64,000 nucleotides of DNA, taken from positions 50,978,727 through 51,042,726 of the forward strand of contig NC_089781.1 in assembly GCF_040412425.1 (NCBI RefSeq), given 5' to 3'. Both the position numbers and the translations under genes were made by a program. This document shows, in pieces, positions 1-9,612 of this stretch. The stretch is from Macrobrachium rosenbergii. Its lineage: Eukaryota > Arthropoda > Malacostraca > Decapoda > Palaemonidae. Position 1 is the stretch's first letter; each line of letters begins with the position of its first letter. The notes under the pieces were generated by a model. The model was given only the letters and a program-made list of their open reading frames with translations, did not search any database and was not told where the DNA came from.

Positions 1-140
1 AAGAGGAGATAGTGTAGCCCTCCTTCAGGACAGATGCTATCCAAGATTCCGCTCCCTTTTGTTCCCACTGTTCCCAAAAGTGAAGGAGCCGTGCTCCTAT
101 CTGAATACGGAGGACTATGTTTTCATTTCTTGGAGTAAGA
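1..140 (-). pseudogene. D1 reverse transcriptase, N-terminal fragment
   Basis: The minus strand encodes a peptide of the form GARLLHFWEQW..GAESW..VLKEGYTI. It is collinear with the stretch just before the RT domain in D4 (GARLLKFAEVW..GADDW..LRRGYLIPF) and D6. This is the entry into the pol ORF of DIRS elements. The rest of pol is outside the window, so activity cannot be judged. Confidence 0.7.
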
Positions 141-179
141 CTTTGAAGAGGACTTCTTGATGGAACGCTGTGGAAAACA

Positions 180-1061
180 GATATGTTCTTGTCCTAATCT
201 AGGATCTAGAACAGGAGCTCCTAAAAGGGAGTAGGTTGCAGCGGTGACGACGATCTGGGAGGAATAGCCGAAGAATCCTTTAAGCGTCTCGTAGATTGAG
301 TGAACAGGTCCTGAGTGTTCTTTTTCTGCAGGTCAGAGGCAATGTTCAGTACTGTAGCCTGTGGGAAAAAATACGTCTTGTACAAGGGGAGAATAGGAGG
401 GCAGATCTCTGAGATGGAGTGACGCCTTTCAAAGTAAAAAAAGCACCAAAGCTCCCTTTTCTTAAGAATACCCACTGCATACAGACTGGCTAACTCCTGA
501 GTACTATCGCGAACACCTCTGTCAATACAGGAAAGTACTCACAAGAGATTCAACGAGATCTCTTGAGGTAACAAAAAGCACTTTCTCAGTTTGCGCACCA
601 GAGCGCCCACCGCCCAGTCAAGTAAGCTCATCACTTCGAACACCTCAAAAATATTTTAAAGAAGGTGCACAAGCTCCGAGGCTGATAACATAATTTTCTA
701 CCTCCTCCAGTGCCTTCTTAGTTGAAGAGGGAATAGCTGGCGAGAAGCAGCTTGGATAAGTTGCTAGCAGGAACCTCAACAGCGCCAAGTACGCCGATAA
801 CGGCGCATCTTGATCGGGAACAACCTCTTCCTCAGAAGAGACAGGAGAAAGCAATAAGTCCACCATTGTCCGAGCTGTAGGAGCCTTCTGAAGCAAACTG
901 AGAATATTATCCAGTTTGCTCTGAATCAGGTCAACTGGAGGACGAACAATGTCCGAGACAGCACTACTAAGAAGCGGTGGAGGAGCGGGGGCCAACGGGC
1001 GCTCAGGGGCTGCTGTGGAGACGGGAGCACGTAGTGAAACTTGTAGAAGAACGGGCACCAA
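180..1061 (-). pseudogene. D1 gag-like ORF1b remnant
   Basis: Two open stretches (221-475 and 645-1061) align with the middle and C-terminal parts of ORF1b in D2. Shared markers are the LLSPVSSEEE block, a KKRELW block and a TQDLFTQST block near the C-terminus. ORF1b is the presumed structural (capsid-like) protein of DIRS elements, but the family is poorly characterised. The gene is broken by stops and frameshifts, so no product is expected. Confidence 0.65.
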
Positions 1062-1270
1062 TGGGAGCTCGGGGGGGGGAGGCTATGGAGAGGGGAGCCC
1101 GTAGCGAAACTTGTCAAAGACCGGCGCCAATGGGTGCTCGGGGGGCACTGTGGAGACGGGAGCTAGTAGTGAAAACTTGTCAAAGAACGGGCACCAATGG
1201 GCGCTCAAGGGGCGCTGTGGAGACAAGAGCCAGTAGCGAAACTTGTTGATGAATGGGCGCCAGTGGGCAC
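978..1270 (-). repeat. 72-bp coding tandem repeat in D1 ORF1b (about 4 units)
   Basis: Four diverged copies of a unit of about 72 bp repeat the landmarks GCGCCAATGGG, GGAGACGGGAGC and GTAGTGAAACTTGT. The period is a multiple of three, and the minus strand reads a Pro/Ala/Val-rich 24-residue repeat, so the expansion kept the frame. Confidence 0.75.
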
Positions 1271-1680
1271 TCAATCGCAAACAGGAGTTTGGGCACTTCG
1301 ACACTATTTGCTGGTGTAGCTGATTGTAGAGGTGGTGCTGGATGTGCAACTCCTGATGCAGTAGGTCCTTTTATTCGACAACGAACGTCTCTGTGCCACA
1401 AGGTGCTTAGGCACCAATTTAGACCATCGTCAGAAGAAGCAGAAGAGTATTGTTCCGGGGTATCCCAGTGACTACACAATGGGCGCGCTGAATCTTGCCC
1501 TTCTTACAAGGAACAGGGGAAGAAATCTCAAACTCCACTGCACGCCGTTTTAGCAGGCGTGACTTGTCCACATAGCGCCGTGCACACCTGGACTAAAATC
1601 TTTGGAGCTGAAGGACATACAGTGAGCATTCACTTGAAGGCCTTTCCAATGGCCTTTGGTTGCAGTCTGGAATTCATCAA

Positions 1681-2064
1681 CAGACTGAACCGAGGGAGAG
1701 ACTCCTCAGGGGCAGACCCCACCGACCTCCCTTAGGCTGCCAGTATGCCTCCTCCTAGGTACTGGGGAGTATGACAGGGACCTTGGCCTAGGAGAATCGG
1801 CGGGCTGAACAGCCACCTCCTCCACTACCACTGCAACTGCAGTGGGCGCCACGAGGCGCTCTGACTCACTTTCAGACTGAACTGAGGGGGCGACTACTTG
1901 GGGGCAGACCCCACCGACCACCCTTAGGCTGCCAGTTTGCCTCCTCCCAGGTGTTGGGGAGTATGATAGGGACCTTTGGCCCAGGAGAATTGACGGACTG
2001 AACAGCCACCTCCTCCACTACCACTGCACTTGCACTGGGCGCCATGGGACGCTCTGACTCGCTT
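1681..2064 (-). repeat. 192-bp tandem duplication in D1 ORF1a
   Basis: Two copies start at 1681 and 1873 with CAGACTGAAC. Each continues through a GGCAGACCCCACCGACC block and a block encoding VEEVAVQPxDSPR. The period of 192 bp keeps the frame (64 codons). A similar but longer duplication (about 200 bp) is seen at the same place in D5. Confidence 0.75.
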
Positions 2065-2480
2065 TTACCATAAGCACTTTCACCGATGACACTAATTTAG
2101 TGATTGATTGCACAATCAATTCAAAGCGAGTGTCGATTTTTGTCTCCAGACTGACGATGGTGTTGGGAGTCGGAAACGTGAGAGCCAGGTAAAGGAGATG
2201 GTTGCACAATTGGAGGAGATGGAATGGGATTGGAAGAAATTACAGGTGTGATTGCATCCGACTTAGTGGATGAACCCTGACTACAAAAACCTTTTCTAGA
2301 TTCCTTAGCAATAGCTTTTATCTTCCTATCTCTAGCTGGTTTCTGAGATGTGCATCTAAAGTCTTCCACGTCTTAATATCCCAGTCATTACACTCCTCAC
2401 AACGTAAATCTACTGAACATGTTTGTGTCCTACAGGAAACAGTGTGAGATCATAAGATTCTAAGTTAGTCTAGTATTGCA
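2065..2480 (-). pseudogene. D1 ORF1a, Cys-rich N-terminal module remnant
   Basis: Minus-strand translation near 2370-2460 gives SHTVSCRTQTCSVDLRCEEC followed by an aromatic/acidic stretch ending in W. This matches the N-terminal Cys module of ORF1a in D2, D4 and D6. The downstream part (2018-2369) is Ser/Pro-rich. The frame is broken. The module looks like a zinc-binding domain from its Cys spacing; its function is unknown. Confidence 0.6.
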
Positions 2481-2689
2481 GCTTTGCTGCAATACCTAAT
2501 GTTAGCACTACTAGTGTCAGACATCCTAGAAAGTCTAATACAAGTCCAAAAAATGGGCAAAGAGTTGTCAATCAATAATCAAAATTTGCCTAACACTATC
2601 TTAATTATGCCAAAAGGCTACGAAATTAAATACTTCACCAATTGAAGATAAGTCAAACAACCAGCAAAGTATAAATTCCAAAATTCAAG

Positions 2690-2896
2690 CTGCTGCCAAC
2701 TACAGTCCTTCAACCACAGCCGGCAGAAACAAATTGAAGCTCTTTGCTATGTTGTACCTTCTCTTACACCTGAAAGTGGGCGGGGCATGTCGCCATAACC
2801 ATAACAAACTAGTGGACCAGCGATTTCAAAATTTTGAGCTGCCAGTTAAAAGAAACTCGTAACTATGTAATTACTGGGTAAGTTATTATATGAAAA
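2690..2896 (-). repeat. D1 right terminal repeat (5' end of element)
   Basis: The segment holds GGCAGAAACAAATTG, a GTGGGCGGGGCATG block and an outer end GTAATTACTGGGTAAGTTA. It aligns in the same orientation with the right ends of D2 (23530-23726) and D5 (26640-26830). It is contiguous with the D1 ORF1a remnant, so it belongs to D1 and not to D2. Confidence 0.75.
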
Positions 2897-2960
2897 TATT
2901 TTTATAAGTAACTTACCCAGTAATTGCTTAGCTGATTCCACATTGAAAGGAGGTGGGGAA
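2897..2960 (-). repeat. D2 ICR right half
   Basis: AGTAACTTACCCAGTAATTGC followed by AGCTGATTCC and a GGAGGTGGGG block has the same layout as the ICR right half of D4 (5947-5990) and of D5 (23751-23815). Its reverse complement matches the outer end of the family's right terminal repeat. Confidence 0.7.
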
Positions 2961-3446
2961 TCATGGACAGTAAATTAACAATTTACATATGAAAGTTAAT
3001 GGTCTTAACTAGGCTAACATTGAGACAATGTTTGGTGTTTCCTTATCTGGTGAGAGAACTGTGCAGATATTTACTGCCTCTGGTTGGCGCTCATCTCGAC
3101 CTGTAGAGACGTGACGGTACAGTCAGAGTCATCTCTACGAAAGTGGGGTATTCTGCAGTGAAGGAGTGCTCCGAAGGCCGACAGAACATACAGCAGGAAC
3201 TTTGTAACGAAGAATAATACCAAAGGTCAACAAAGCTCAGATCTTTGCCCCTGCCCAGGGTGCAGTACCAAATAGCAACAAAAAGCTAGTAATAGAATCA
3301 CCTACACCATAAAAATTAACATGAGCGCTACCCAACACTAAAATTTTTTTAAAATGGTGGGCAATCCACTGTTGTACCCTCCAGGGTTCCCCTGAACTCG
3401 ACGCCACGAACAAGGCGAAGAGCTAAACACATAGGAAAGGGTACCC
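2961..3446. other. D2 3' untranslated region
   Basis: No coding potential is seen. The stretch with ACTGCCTCTGGTTGGCGCTCAT recurs at the same distance from the ICR in D5 (near 23934-23960), so it is family sequence and not host DNA. Confidence 0.6.
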
Positions 3447-3723
3447 CTACACTTCCTCACCCGCCACTACACCAGCCACGGACATCAGTCCTAGGGTACT
3501 GTACTGCAGTTTTCGTAAATAGTGTCCATGTCCATGTCCCACAGATAGTGCATTGCAAACACTGACTTGAAGAATGGAGGATAAGGAAAGATTATGACTG
3601 AAAGCTATTGATGTAGCAACTGCCCTAACCTCATGAGCTTTTTTCACTTTCATGATCTTCAAATCATTTTCTTCCACTTGGGAGTGAGTTCGATAATAAG
3701 GTTTCTCGAAAAGAAGGAAACAT
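3447..3723 (-). pseudogene. D2 tyrosine recombinase, C-terminal fragment
   Basis: The peptide contains AHEVRAVATSIAF, the HxxR box of DIRS-type tyrosine recombinases, and HYLRKLQ, which carries the candidate nucleophilic Tyr. These enzymes are proposed to integrate the circular DNA intermediate. The reading frame is cut at its N-terminal side exactly where D3 begins, and continues at 18836-19560 on the other side of D3. Confidence 0.75.
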
Positions 3724-3965
3724 GAAGTTTTCATAATAAAACTAATATTGTAATACTTACCTCAAACCTGAATTAGCCCTTAATCCCACTAGCCACTAGC
3801 CCGAACAACTCTCAACTACCCATCCCACTATAGTGGGAATTTTAACAGCCAGCGTTACCAACGCTGCAGGTAAAATCTTGTCACTTGAGCTACCATAACA
3901 AACGGTTGGCAACGCTTGACACAGGTGTGTGCCGACACGCCCATTTTTGTCAATTGCTTTATTCA
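3724..3965. repeat. D3 left inverted terminal repeat
   Basis: The stretch from CCTTAATCCCACTAGCCACT through CCACTATAGTGGGAATTTTA to the TTGTCAATTG block is the reverse complement of 18617-18800 with only a few mismatches by eye. Confidence 0.85.
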
Positions 3966-4000
3966 AGGTCAAAATTGATGTGGGGAAGGAGGGTGGGAAC

Positions 4001-4090
4001 CATTCAGGTGTTCAGGTAAGTATTACAATATTAGTTTTATTATGAAAACTTCATATTGCAATACACTCCCTGAACACCTGAATTAGCCCA
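4001..4090. repeat. D3 internal complementary region (ICR)
   Basis: The left half (GTAAGTATTACAATATTAG and onward to TGAAAACTTCAT) is the reverse complement of the left outer end at 3724-3765. The right half (TTGCAATACACTCCCTGAAC) is the reverse complement of the right outer end at 18795-18823. In the DIRS1 model the ICR aligns the two ends so that a circle can be closed. Confidence 0.85.
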
Positions 4091-4550
4091 ATTAACCCTT
4101 AAACGCCGAGCCTCTATTTACAAAAACGTCTCCCGTATGCGGGCGGCGTTCGGTGAGTTAGCGCCGAAGCGGAAAAAGTTTTTTTCAAAAAATCACAGCA
4201 CGCTTAGTTTTTAAGATTAAGAGTTCATTTTTGGCTCCTTTTTTTGTCATTGCCTGAAGTTTAGTATGCAACCATCAGAAATGAAAAAAAATATCATTAT
4301 CATATATAAATATTGAAATATATGACAGTGCTAAAAAAATTTTTCATATATAATTTTATACAAATCGCACTGTGAGCAAAACGGTTAAAGCCAATGGGTT
4401 ATTTTGTTTTTCTTTGTATTGTACACTAAATTGCGATGATTTTGGTATATAACAAATTTTAAAACGATCAAAGCAACACAGACAAAATATAATCACAAAA
4501 TGATGCATGAATTCGTAACGTGCGGACGTAAAAAAATGTTTTTTTAAAAA

Positions 4551-5667
4551 ATTCACCATAAATCAAAATATTGTGCTAGAGACTTTCCGTTTGTTGAAAA
4601 ATGAAGCTAATTGATTGAATATTACTAGACTGTAAGTGTTTTAGCTTACAATTGCAGTTTTCGACCATTTCGGTCGAGTTAAAGTTGACCGAAAGTCGAA
4701 TTTTTTTCTATTTATCGTGATTTATGTGAAAATATTTCAAAACTGATAAAAGCTACAACCATAAGCTATTTTCTGTTGTATTCTACATGAAATTGCACAC
4801 ATTTTCATATATAAAAGTCTATGTAATGACTAATGTAAAACGATGCAAACATTACGACAACGTGACAAAAGAATTTCTGAGATGTTCGGCCGAGTTACCG
4901 AGCGCAGACGTAAGGAAAAAGTTTTTTTTTTTTTTTCAGAAATTCACCATAAATCAAAATATTGTGCTAGAGACTTCCAGTTTGTTGCAAAATGAAGGTA
5001 CATGATTGAATATTACTAGAATGTAAGAGTATTAGCTTATAATTGCGTTTTTTTGACCATTTCAGTCGAGTTAAAGTTGACCGAAGGTTGAAATTTTGGC
5101 AGTTATCGTGATTTATATGAAAATATTTCAAAACTGATAAAAGCTACAACCATGAGTTATTTTCTGTTGTATTCTACATGAAATTGTGCACATTTCCATA
5201 TATAAAACTTTATGTAACGACTAATATAAAACGGTGCAAACATTACGACAACGTGACGAAAGAATTTCTGGCGTGGACGTAAGGAAAAGGTTTTTTCAAA
5301 AATTCACCATAAATCGAAATATTGTGCTAGAGACTTCCAATTGGTTGCAAAATGAAGGTAATTGATTGAATATTACTAGAATGTAAACGTTTTAGCTTAT
5401 AATTGCGTTTTTTTACCATTTCAGTCGAGTCAAAGTTGACCGAAGGTTGAAATTTTGGCAGTTATCGTGGTTTATATGAAAATATTTCCAAACTGATAAA
5501 AGCTACAACCATGGGTTGTATTTTGCTGTATTTTACATGAAATTGTGCACATTTTCATATATAAAACTTTATGTAACGGCTAATATAGAACAGTGCAAAA
5601 ATTACGACAAAATGACAGAAGAATTTCTGAAATTTTTGGCCAAGTTACCGCGCAGGCGTAAGAAAAT
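4551..5667. repeat. 360-390-bp tandem units of the piggyBac-like element (left part)
   Basis: The landmark ATTCACCATAAATC occurs at 4551, 4942 and 5302, and again at 12127 beyond D4. Each unit also carries GTGCTAGAGACTT, a CATTTCGGTCGAGTTAAAGT block and TGAAAATATTTC. Spacings of 391 and 360 bp show diverged tandem copies. Open stretches within it show no homology to known proteins that I recognise. Confidence 0.8.
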
Positions 5668-5855
5668 TATATTTTTATAAAATAAAGTTTTGTACATACT
5701 TACCCGGCAGATATATACTTAGCTATAGTCTCCAACGTTCCCGACAAATTTCAAATCTCGCGGCACACGCAACCGATAGGTCAGGTGATCTACCTTTCCC
5801 ACCGCTGGGTGGCGGGAATAGGAACCATTCCCGTTTTCTAATCAGATTTTCTCTT
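5668..5855. repeat. D4 left inverted terminal repeat
   Basis: ACATACTTACCCGGCAGATA at the outer end, then GCGGCACACGCAACCGATAG and ATAGGAACCATTCCCGTTTT inside, mirror 11943-12112 in reverse complement. Confidence 0.9.
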
Positions 5856-5895
5856 CCACCTGTCTCCTGAGGGGAGGCTGGGCGGGCCCTTAATC

Positions 5896-5990
5896 GTATA
5901 TATCTGCCGGGTAAGTATGTACAAAACTTTATTTTATCACAAAAATATCATTTTTGTACTTGCAACTTACCCGTCAGATATATACTTAGC
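5896..5990. repeat. D4 ICR
   Basis: The left half (ATATATCTGCCGGGTAAGTA then ACAAAACTTTATTTTATCA) is complementary to the left outer end. The right half (TTGTACTTGCAACTTACCCG then AGATATATACTTAGC) is complementary to the right outer end. This is the classic DIRS1 arrangement. Confidence 0.88.
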
Positions 5991-6179
5991 TGATTGGCAC
6001 CCTTGGAGGAGGGCAAGAGATAGCTAAAAACTAAAAAACGGGAAACAACATATGTTGTAGGAAAAACAAAAAACCATGGTTCTTACCTGATTGGGCAGAA
6101 GACTTCATGGATACTGTCTATGAGTCTGCTTGCCTCAAGAGCTTCAGCGAGGATGTGACCTATGACTGACAGCCCTTCT

Positions 6180-6320
6180 GGATCGTGCCAATGGGGAATG
6201 ACCCACTTACATGGCAGAGCCTATTATGGATCGTGTCAATGGGGGCTGACCCACTTACATGACAGAGACTACACCTGAATCATATCAATGGGGGCTATCC
6301 CTCTTACATGACAGAGCTAG
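6180..6320. repeat. short tandem repeat in D4 3' untranslated region (about 3 units)
   Basis: Three copies of a unit of about 60 bp share GGATCGTGYCAATGGGG, ACCCACTTACATG and CAGAG. The region between the ICR and the YR stop is otherwise non-coding. Confidence 0.7.
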
Positions 6321-6491
6321 GTGTCAATAAAAATTAACAAGGAGCATAACAACTAATCCTGACCATCTGACCAATCCTAACATTGTTAGTGATAAGAATT
6401 GAAAGGGGGGGGGTACTCCAACACCCACTTCCAACCAACCATAAAAAAAACACACATCACCACGCATTAAAAAACAATCAAAATAGCTAAA

Positions 6492-7169
6492 CTATATAGG
6501 ATTAGGTTCAGCTCCCTGTCCCAGGACCGAATCCGAAGATACGTACGCTCCTAGAGAGAAGGACTTATCATACGTAACCCTAACATCCCTCAAATAGTGA
6601 GATGCGAAGGTTGAATTACATCTCCAGTAAGTCGCCTCTATAAGAGACTGGAGGGACAAGGTCTTGTGAAAAGCCAAGGATGTTGCAATGGCTCTCACTT
6701 CGTGTGCTTTTACTCTAAGGAGCTTGAGGTGCTCATCCTCACAAGACATATGCGCTTCCTTGATGATGTCCTTAATAAAAAAGGATAGCGCATTTTTTGA
6801 GATCGTTCTAGAAGGATCCCTGACAGAGCACCAAAGACTTTCGACTGATCCTCCCAGTAGATTCTTCCTTTCCAGGTAGAATTTAAGGCTCCTGACAGGG
6901 CATAAAGTCCTCTCCAACTCCTGCCCTGTCACTGACGAGAGACCTTTTAACTCAAAGGTTCTTGGCCATGGTTTAGAAGGATTTTCATTCTTTGCCAAGA
7001 AGAATGGTTTGAAGGAGCATATCGCCGAATCTTCCTTAAAACCAACTCTACCGTCTAAGGCTTGTAGTTCACTTATTCTCTTAGCTGAGGCGAGGGCAAA
7101 GAGAAACAGTGACTTCCTGGCGAGATCCCTGAAGGAAGCTTGTTGAGGAGGTTCGAATTTCTTTGACAT
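6492..7169 (-). CDS. D4 tyrosine recombinase, catalytic domain
   Basis: The 225-residue open frame carries the DIRS YR boxes in order: KRISELQAL (candidate catalytic Arg) near residue 30, AHEVRAIATSLAF (HxxR) near 155, and ASHYLRDV with the candidate nucleophile Tyr near 190. Known role: integration of the circular intermediate without a DDE integrase. The N-terminal core-binding part (AKGFSHKAARAIARARR to the IKGYRSMLSSVF block) lies upstream at about 7200-7500 in another frame. This implies a break or a frameshift between the two. The initial Met shown here is therefore not necessarily the true start. Confidence 0.85.
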   Translation of the reverse strand: MSKKFEPPQQASFRDLARKSLFLFALASAKRISELQALDGRVGFKEDSAICSFKPFFLAKNENPSKPWPRTFELKGLSSVTGQELERTLCPVRSLKFYLERKNLLGGSVESLWCSVRDPSRTISKNALSFFIKDIIKEAHMSCEDEHLKLLRVKAHEVRAIATSLAFHKTLSLQSLIEATYWRCNSTFASHYLRDVRVTYDKSFSLGAYVSSDSVLGQGAEPNPI

Positions 7170-9612
7170 TAGGCTTCGAAGTCATGGATTTCGACGTTTC
7201 AAAATACCTTATGAGGTCGTGAAGGTCTTTATTTTCAGAGATATTCAGATCTCTGTGTCTGAATACTGAGGATAACATACTCCTGTAACCTTTAATTGTA
7301 GGTACAGCGAGGTTGCATTGTTCTCTCAGGTAGAGAAGGAAATCAGCAATGTTTGTCACAGAGGTACTGGAAGAGGATATCTTAAAGGTCCTGCACCATC
7401 TTCTAAAGACCTCCCACTTCGACTGGTAGACGCGTAAGGTTGAGGATCTCCTGGCTCTGGCAATAGCCCTCGCAGCTTTGTGCGAAAAACCTTTCGCTCT
7501 GACCAGACCTTCGATAGTCTGAAGGCAGTTAGATTGAGAGCAGGGAGATTCTTGTGGAATCTGTTGAAGTGGGGCTGTTTGAGAAGATCGTTCCTGTGTG
7601 GAAGCGATCTGGGAAAATCTACTATCCATTCCAGTACCTCTGTGAACCAATCTTGAGCTGGCCAAAACGGAGCTATCAGGGTCAGTTTCGCGCCTTCCGA
7701 CGACGCAAACTTCCTTACCACTTCTCCCAAGATCTTGAATGGGGGAAAAGCATACCCGTCTAACCCGGTCCATTCTAGGAGAAGACCGTCTATTGCAACT
7801 GCTCTCGGGTCCGAGATCGGAGAGCAGTAGTTTTCCAGCCTTGCATTCCAGTGGGTTGCAAAGAGGTCGATATTCGGCCTTCCCCACAGGCTCCACAGCT
7901 TTCCGCAGACTTCTGAATGGAGAGTCCACTCCGTGGGTAGGACTTGATCTTTTCTGCTGAGTAGATCGGCCCTCACATTCCTTTCCCCCTGCACGAACCT
8001 GGTGAGGAGTCTGATCTTCCTCTCCTCTGCCCATAACAGCAACGTCCTTGCTGTTTCGTACAGGGAGAAGGAATGTGTTCCTCCCTGTTTCCTTATATAA
8101 GCCAGGGACAGTAGTGTTGTCCGAGTTCCCTTGAACCACCTGTCCTGTGACTAGGAACTCGAACTGGATGAGCGCTAGATGCACAGCGGACAGTTCTTTC
8201 TTGTTGATGTGCCAGTTTGCCTGGTCTCCTTTCCAGGTGCCTGACACTTCTCTCGATCCGAGTGTTGCTCCCCATCCTGACTCTGAGGCGTCTGAGAACA
8301 ACACTAGGTGAGGGCTCGGTAACCGAAGAGACAGTCCTTTGTTTAATTTTTGAGGGTCTAACCACCAACGGAGATCCTCCTTTACACTGTCCGAAATCAG
8401 GAACGAAGCTGCTAAGTCCTGAGACTTTTGGTCCCAACTCTCCTTTAGGTAGAACTGAAGGGGTCTTAGGTGAAGTCTTCCCAAGGAGACGAACTGTTCC
8501 AGCGAGGAAATGGTCCCCAGCAGACTCATCCATTCCCTCGCGGAACAATGTTCTTTCCTTAGGAAGACTGTCAGCTTCTCTATGCAGCGATCTCTTCTCT
8601 CCCGGGATGGAAAAGCTAGAAAATCCCGAGAATCCATCAGAATCCCCAGGTAAACAATGCTCTGCTGCGGAACAACCTGGGATTTCTCTAGATTTACTAA
8701 GAGTCCAAGGGACTGGGTCAGTTTTAGGGTGATCGACAAGTACTCCAGACAACTTTCCTTCGATTGCGCTAGAATGAGCCAATCATCGAGATACATCGAG
8801 ATCCTCACTCCCTCTAAATGTAACCAGCGTGCCACATTCCTTAAAATGCCCGTGAACACTTGGGGGGCTGTCGAAAGACCGAAGCACAGGGCCCTGAACT
8901 GATAAACTTTTCCCTGAATCACGAACCTTAGGAATTTTCTTGACGAGGGATGAATGGGAATGTGGAAGTAAGCGTCCTGAAGGTCCAGGGAGACCATCCA
9001 ATCCCCTGGACGAAGAGCAGAAAGAACCGAAGAGGTAGTTTCCATGTTGAACTTTGTCTTGATAACGAAGAAGTTCAGGGCGCTTACATCCAGAACCTGC
9101 CTCCACCCCCCTGAGGATTTCGGCACCAGAAAAAGCCGATTGTAAAACCCTGGGGAATGGAGCTCTTGAACTGGTTCTATGGCCTCCTTTTCCAGAATTT
9201 GAACCACTGCTAGTAGAAGAGCCTGGTTCTTAACGGGATCCCTGTAACTGGCAGATAACTCCCTGGGAGTTGATGTTAAGGGAGGACTTTCCCTGAAGGG
9301 GATGAGGTAACCTCTTCTTAGAATAGAGAGGGACCAGTCGTCCGCCCCTCTCTGTGCCCAGACTTCGGCGAACTTTAACAGTCTGGCACCCACTGTCGTC
9401 TGGAGTACTCGTTTTTCACTTAGTCCTTTTAATCGGGCGAGAGGAAGACCTTCCTCTTCTCTCAGGTCTTCTACTTTTGAAGGAGGCTCTTGATGATGGG
9501 CCCCTCGAAAGGGCTCCTGAAAGGGAGCCTTCTCCTTCTTGGCGAAAGGAACAGCAGGTCTCATTCTCATTGAAGACTGGGCCAAAAGATCCTGGGTCGC
9601 CTTCTCCGACAA
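7081..9612 (-). CDS. D4 pol: reverse transcriptase, start of RNase H, and YR N-terminal region
   Basis: One 843-residue frame covers several regions. Residues 1-60 (ATQDLLAQSS and on) correspond to the C-terminus of ORF1b in D6. The RT domain spans about residues 100-330, with LDLQDAYFHIPIH, FGLSTAPQVF and the catalytic YLDDW (8779-8793). RNase H begins at LFSDASESGWGATLG near 445. The frame then runs out of register near 8110, passes through RNase H sequence in a wrong frame, and becomes meaningful again near 7500 as the YR N-terminal region (ARARRSSTLRVYQSKW, IKGYRSM). DIRS elements use this enzyme set to copy RNA into a DNA circle. The single lesion near 8110 would truncate RNase H. Confidence 0.85.
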   Translation of the reverse strand: MSEKATQDLLAQSSMRMRPAVPFAKKEKAPFQEPFRGAHHQEPPSKVEDLREEEGLPLARLKGLSEKRVLQTTVGARLLKFAEVWAQRGADDWSLSILRRGYLIPFRESPPLTSTPRELSASYRDPVKNQALLLAVVQILEKEAIEPVQELHSPGFYNRLFLVPKSSGGWRQVLDVSALNFFVIKTKFNMETTSSVLSALRPGDWMVSLDLQDAYFHIPIHPSSRKFLRFVIQGKVYQFRALCFGLSTAPQVFTGILRNVARWLHLEGVRISMYLDDWLILAQSKESCLEYLSITLKLTQSLGLLVNLEKSQVVPQQSIVYLGILMDSRDFLAFPSRERRDRCIEKLTVFLRKEHCSAREWMSLLGTISSLEQFVSLGRLHLRPLQFYLKESWDQKSQDLAASFLISDSVKEDLRWWLDPQKLNKGLSLRLPSPHLVLFSDASESGWGATLGSREVSGTWKGDQANWHINKKELSAVHLALIQFEFLVTGQVVQGNSDNTTVPGLYKETGRNTFLLPVRNSKDVAVMGRGEEDQTPHQVRAGGKECEGRSTQQKRSSPTHGVDSPFRSLRKAVEPVGKAEYRPLCNPLECKAGKLLLSDLGPESSCNRRSSPRMDRVRRVCFSPIQDLGRSGKEVCVVGRRETDPDSSVLASSRLVHRGTGMDSRFSQIASTQERSSQTAPLQQIPQESPCSQSNCLQTIEGLVRAKGFSHKAARAIARARRSSTLRVYQSKWEVFRRWCRTFKISSSSTSVTNIADFLLYLREQCNLAVPTIKGYRSMLSSVFRHRDLNISENKDLHDLIRYFETSKSMTSKPNVKEIRTSSTSFLQGSRQEVTVSLCPRLS
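7356..8042 (-). CDS. D4 RNase H C-terminal half and conserved DIRS post-RNase H domain
   Basis: In this second frame the RNase H continues (LLWAEERKIRLLTRF, NVRADLLSRKDQ). A conserved block follows: IDLFATHWNARLENY, YAFPPFKIL, LIAPFWPAQDWF and LNLTAFRLSKVW. D6 has the same block at 29061-29450. In the DIRS literature the region between RNase H and YR is assigned to a Dam-like methyltransferase; I cannot confirm that from motifs here. The end of this frame overlaps the start of YR in the other frame, as in D6. Confidence 0.75.
   Translation of the reverse strand: MLLWAEERKIRLLTRFVQGERNVRADLLSRKDQVLPTEWTLHSEVCGKLWSLWGRPNIDLFATHWNARLENYCSPISDPRAVAIDGLLLEWTGLDGYAFPPFKILGEVVRKFASSEGAKLTLIAPFWPAQDWFTEVLEWIVDFPRSLPHRNDLLKQPHFNRFHKNLPALNLTAFRLSKVWSERKVFRTKLRGLLPEPGDPQPYASTSRSGRSLEDGAGPLRYPLPVPL

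Larger units (their letters stand above)
1..2896 (-). mobile_element. D1: 5' part of a DIRS1-like retrotransposon, cut by the window edge
   Basis: The minus strand reads, from right to left, a terminal repeat, a Cys-rich ORF1a remnant, a repetitive gag-like ORF1b and the start of reverse transcriptase. The peptides match the same parts of D2, D4 and D6 in this window. All reading frames are broken. The RNase H and YR portions should lie to the left of the window. The right terminus is placed near 2896 by comparison with the D5 right end at 26830. It abuts the ICR right half of D2, so D1 either sits inside the ICR of D2 or forms a head-to-tail pair with it. Confidence 0.8.

Noticed and set aside
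8217..8732. Long open plus-strand stretches opposite D4 and D6 (for example 8217-8732, 10518-11213, 9705-10292, 31297-31860)
   Set aside because: They are antisense to conserved RT, RNase H or ORF1 coding sequence and have repeats or composition explained by the sense frame. No independent homology was recognised.
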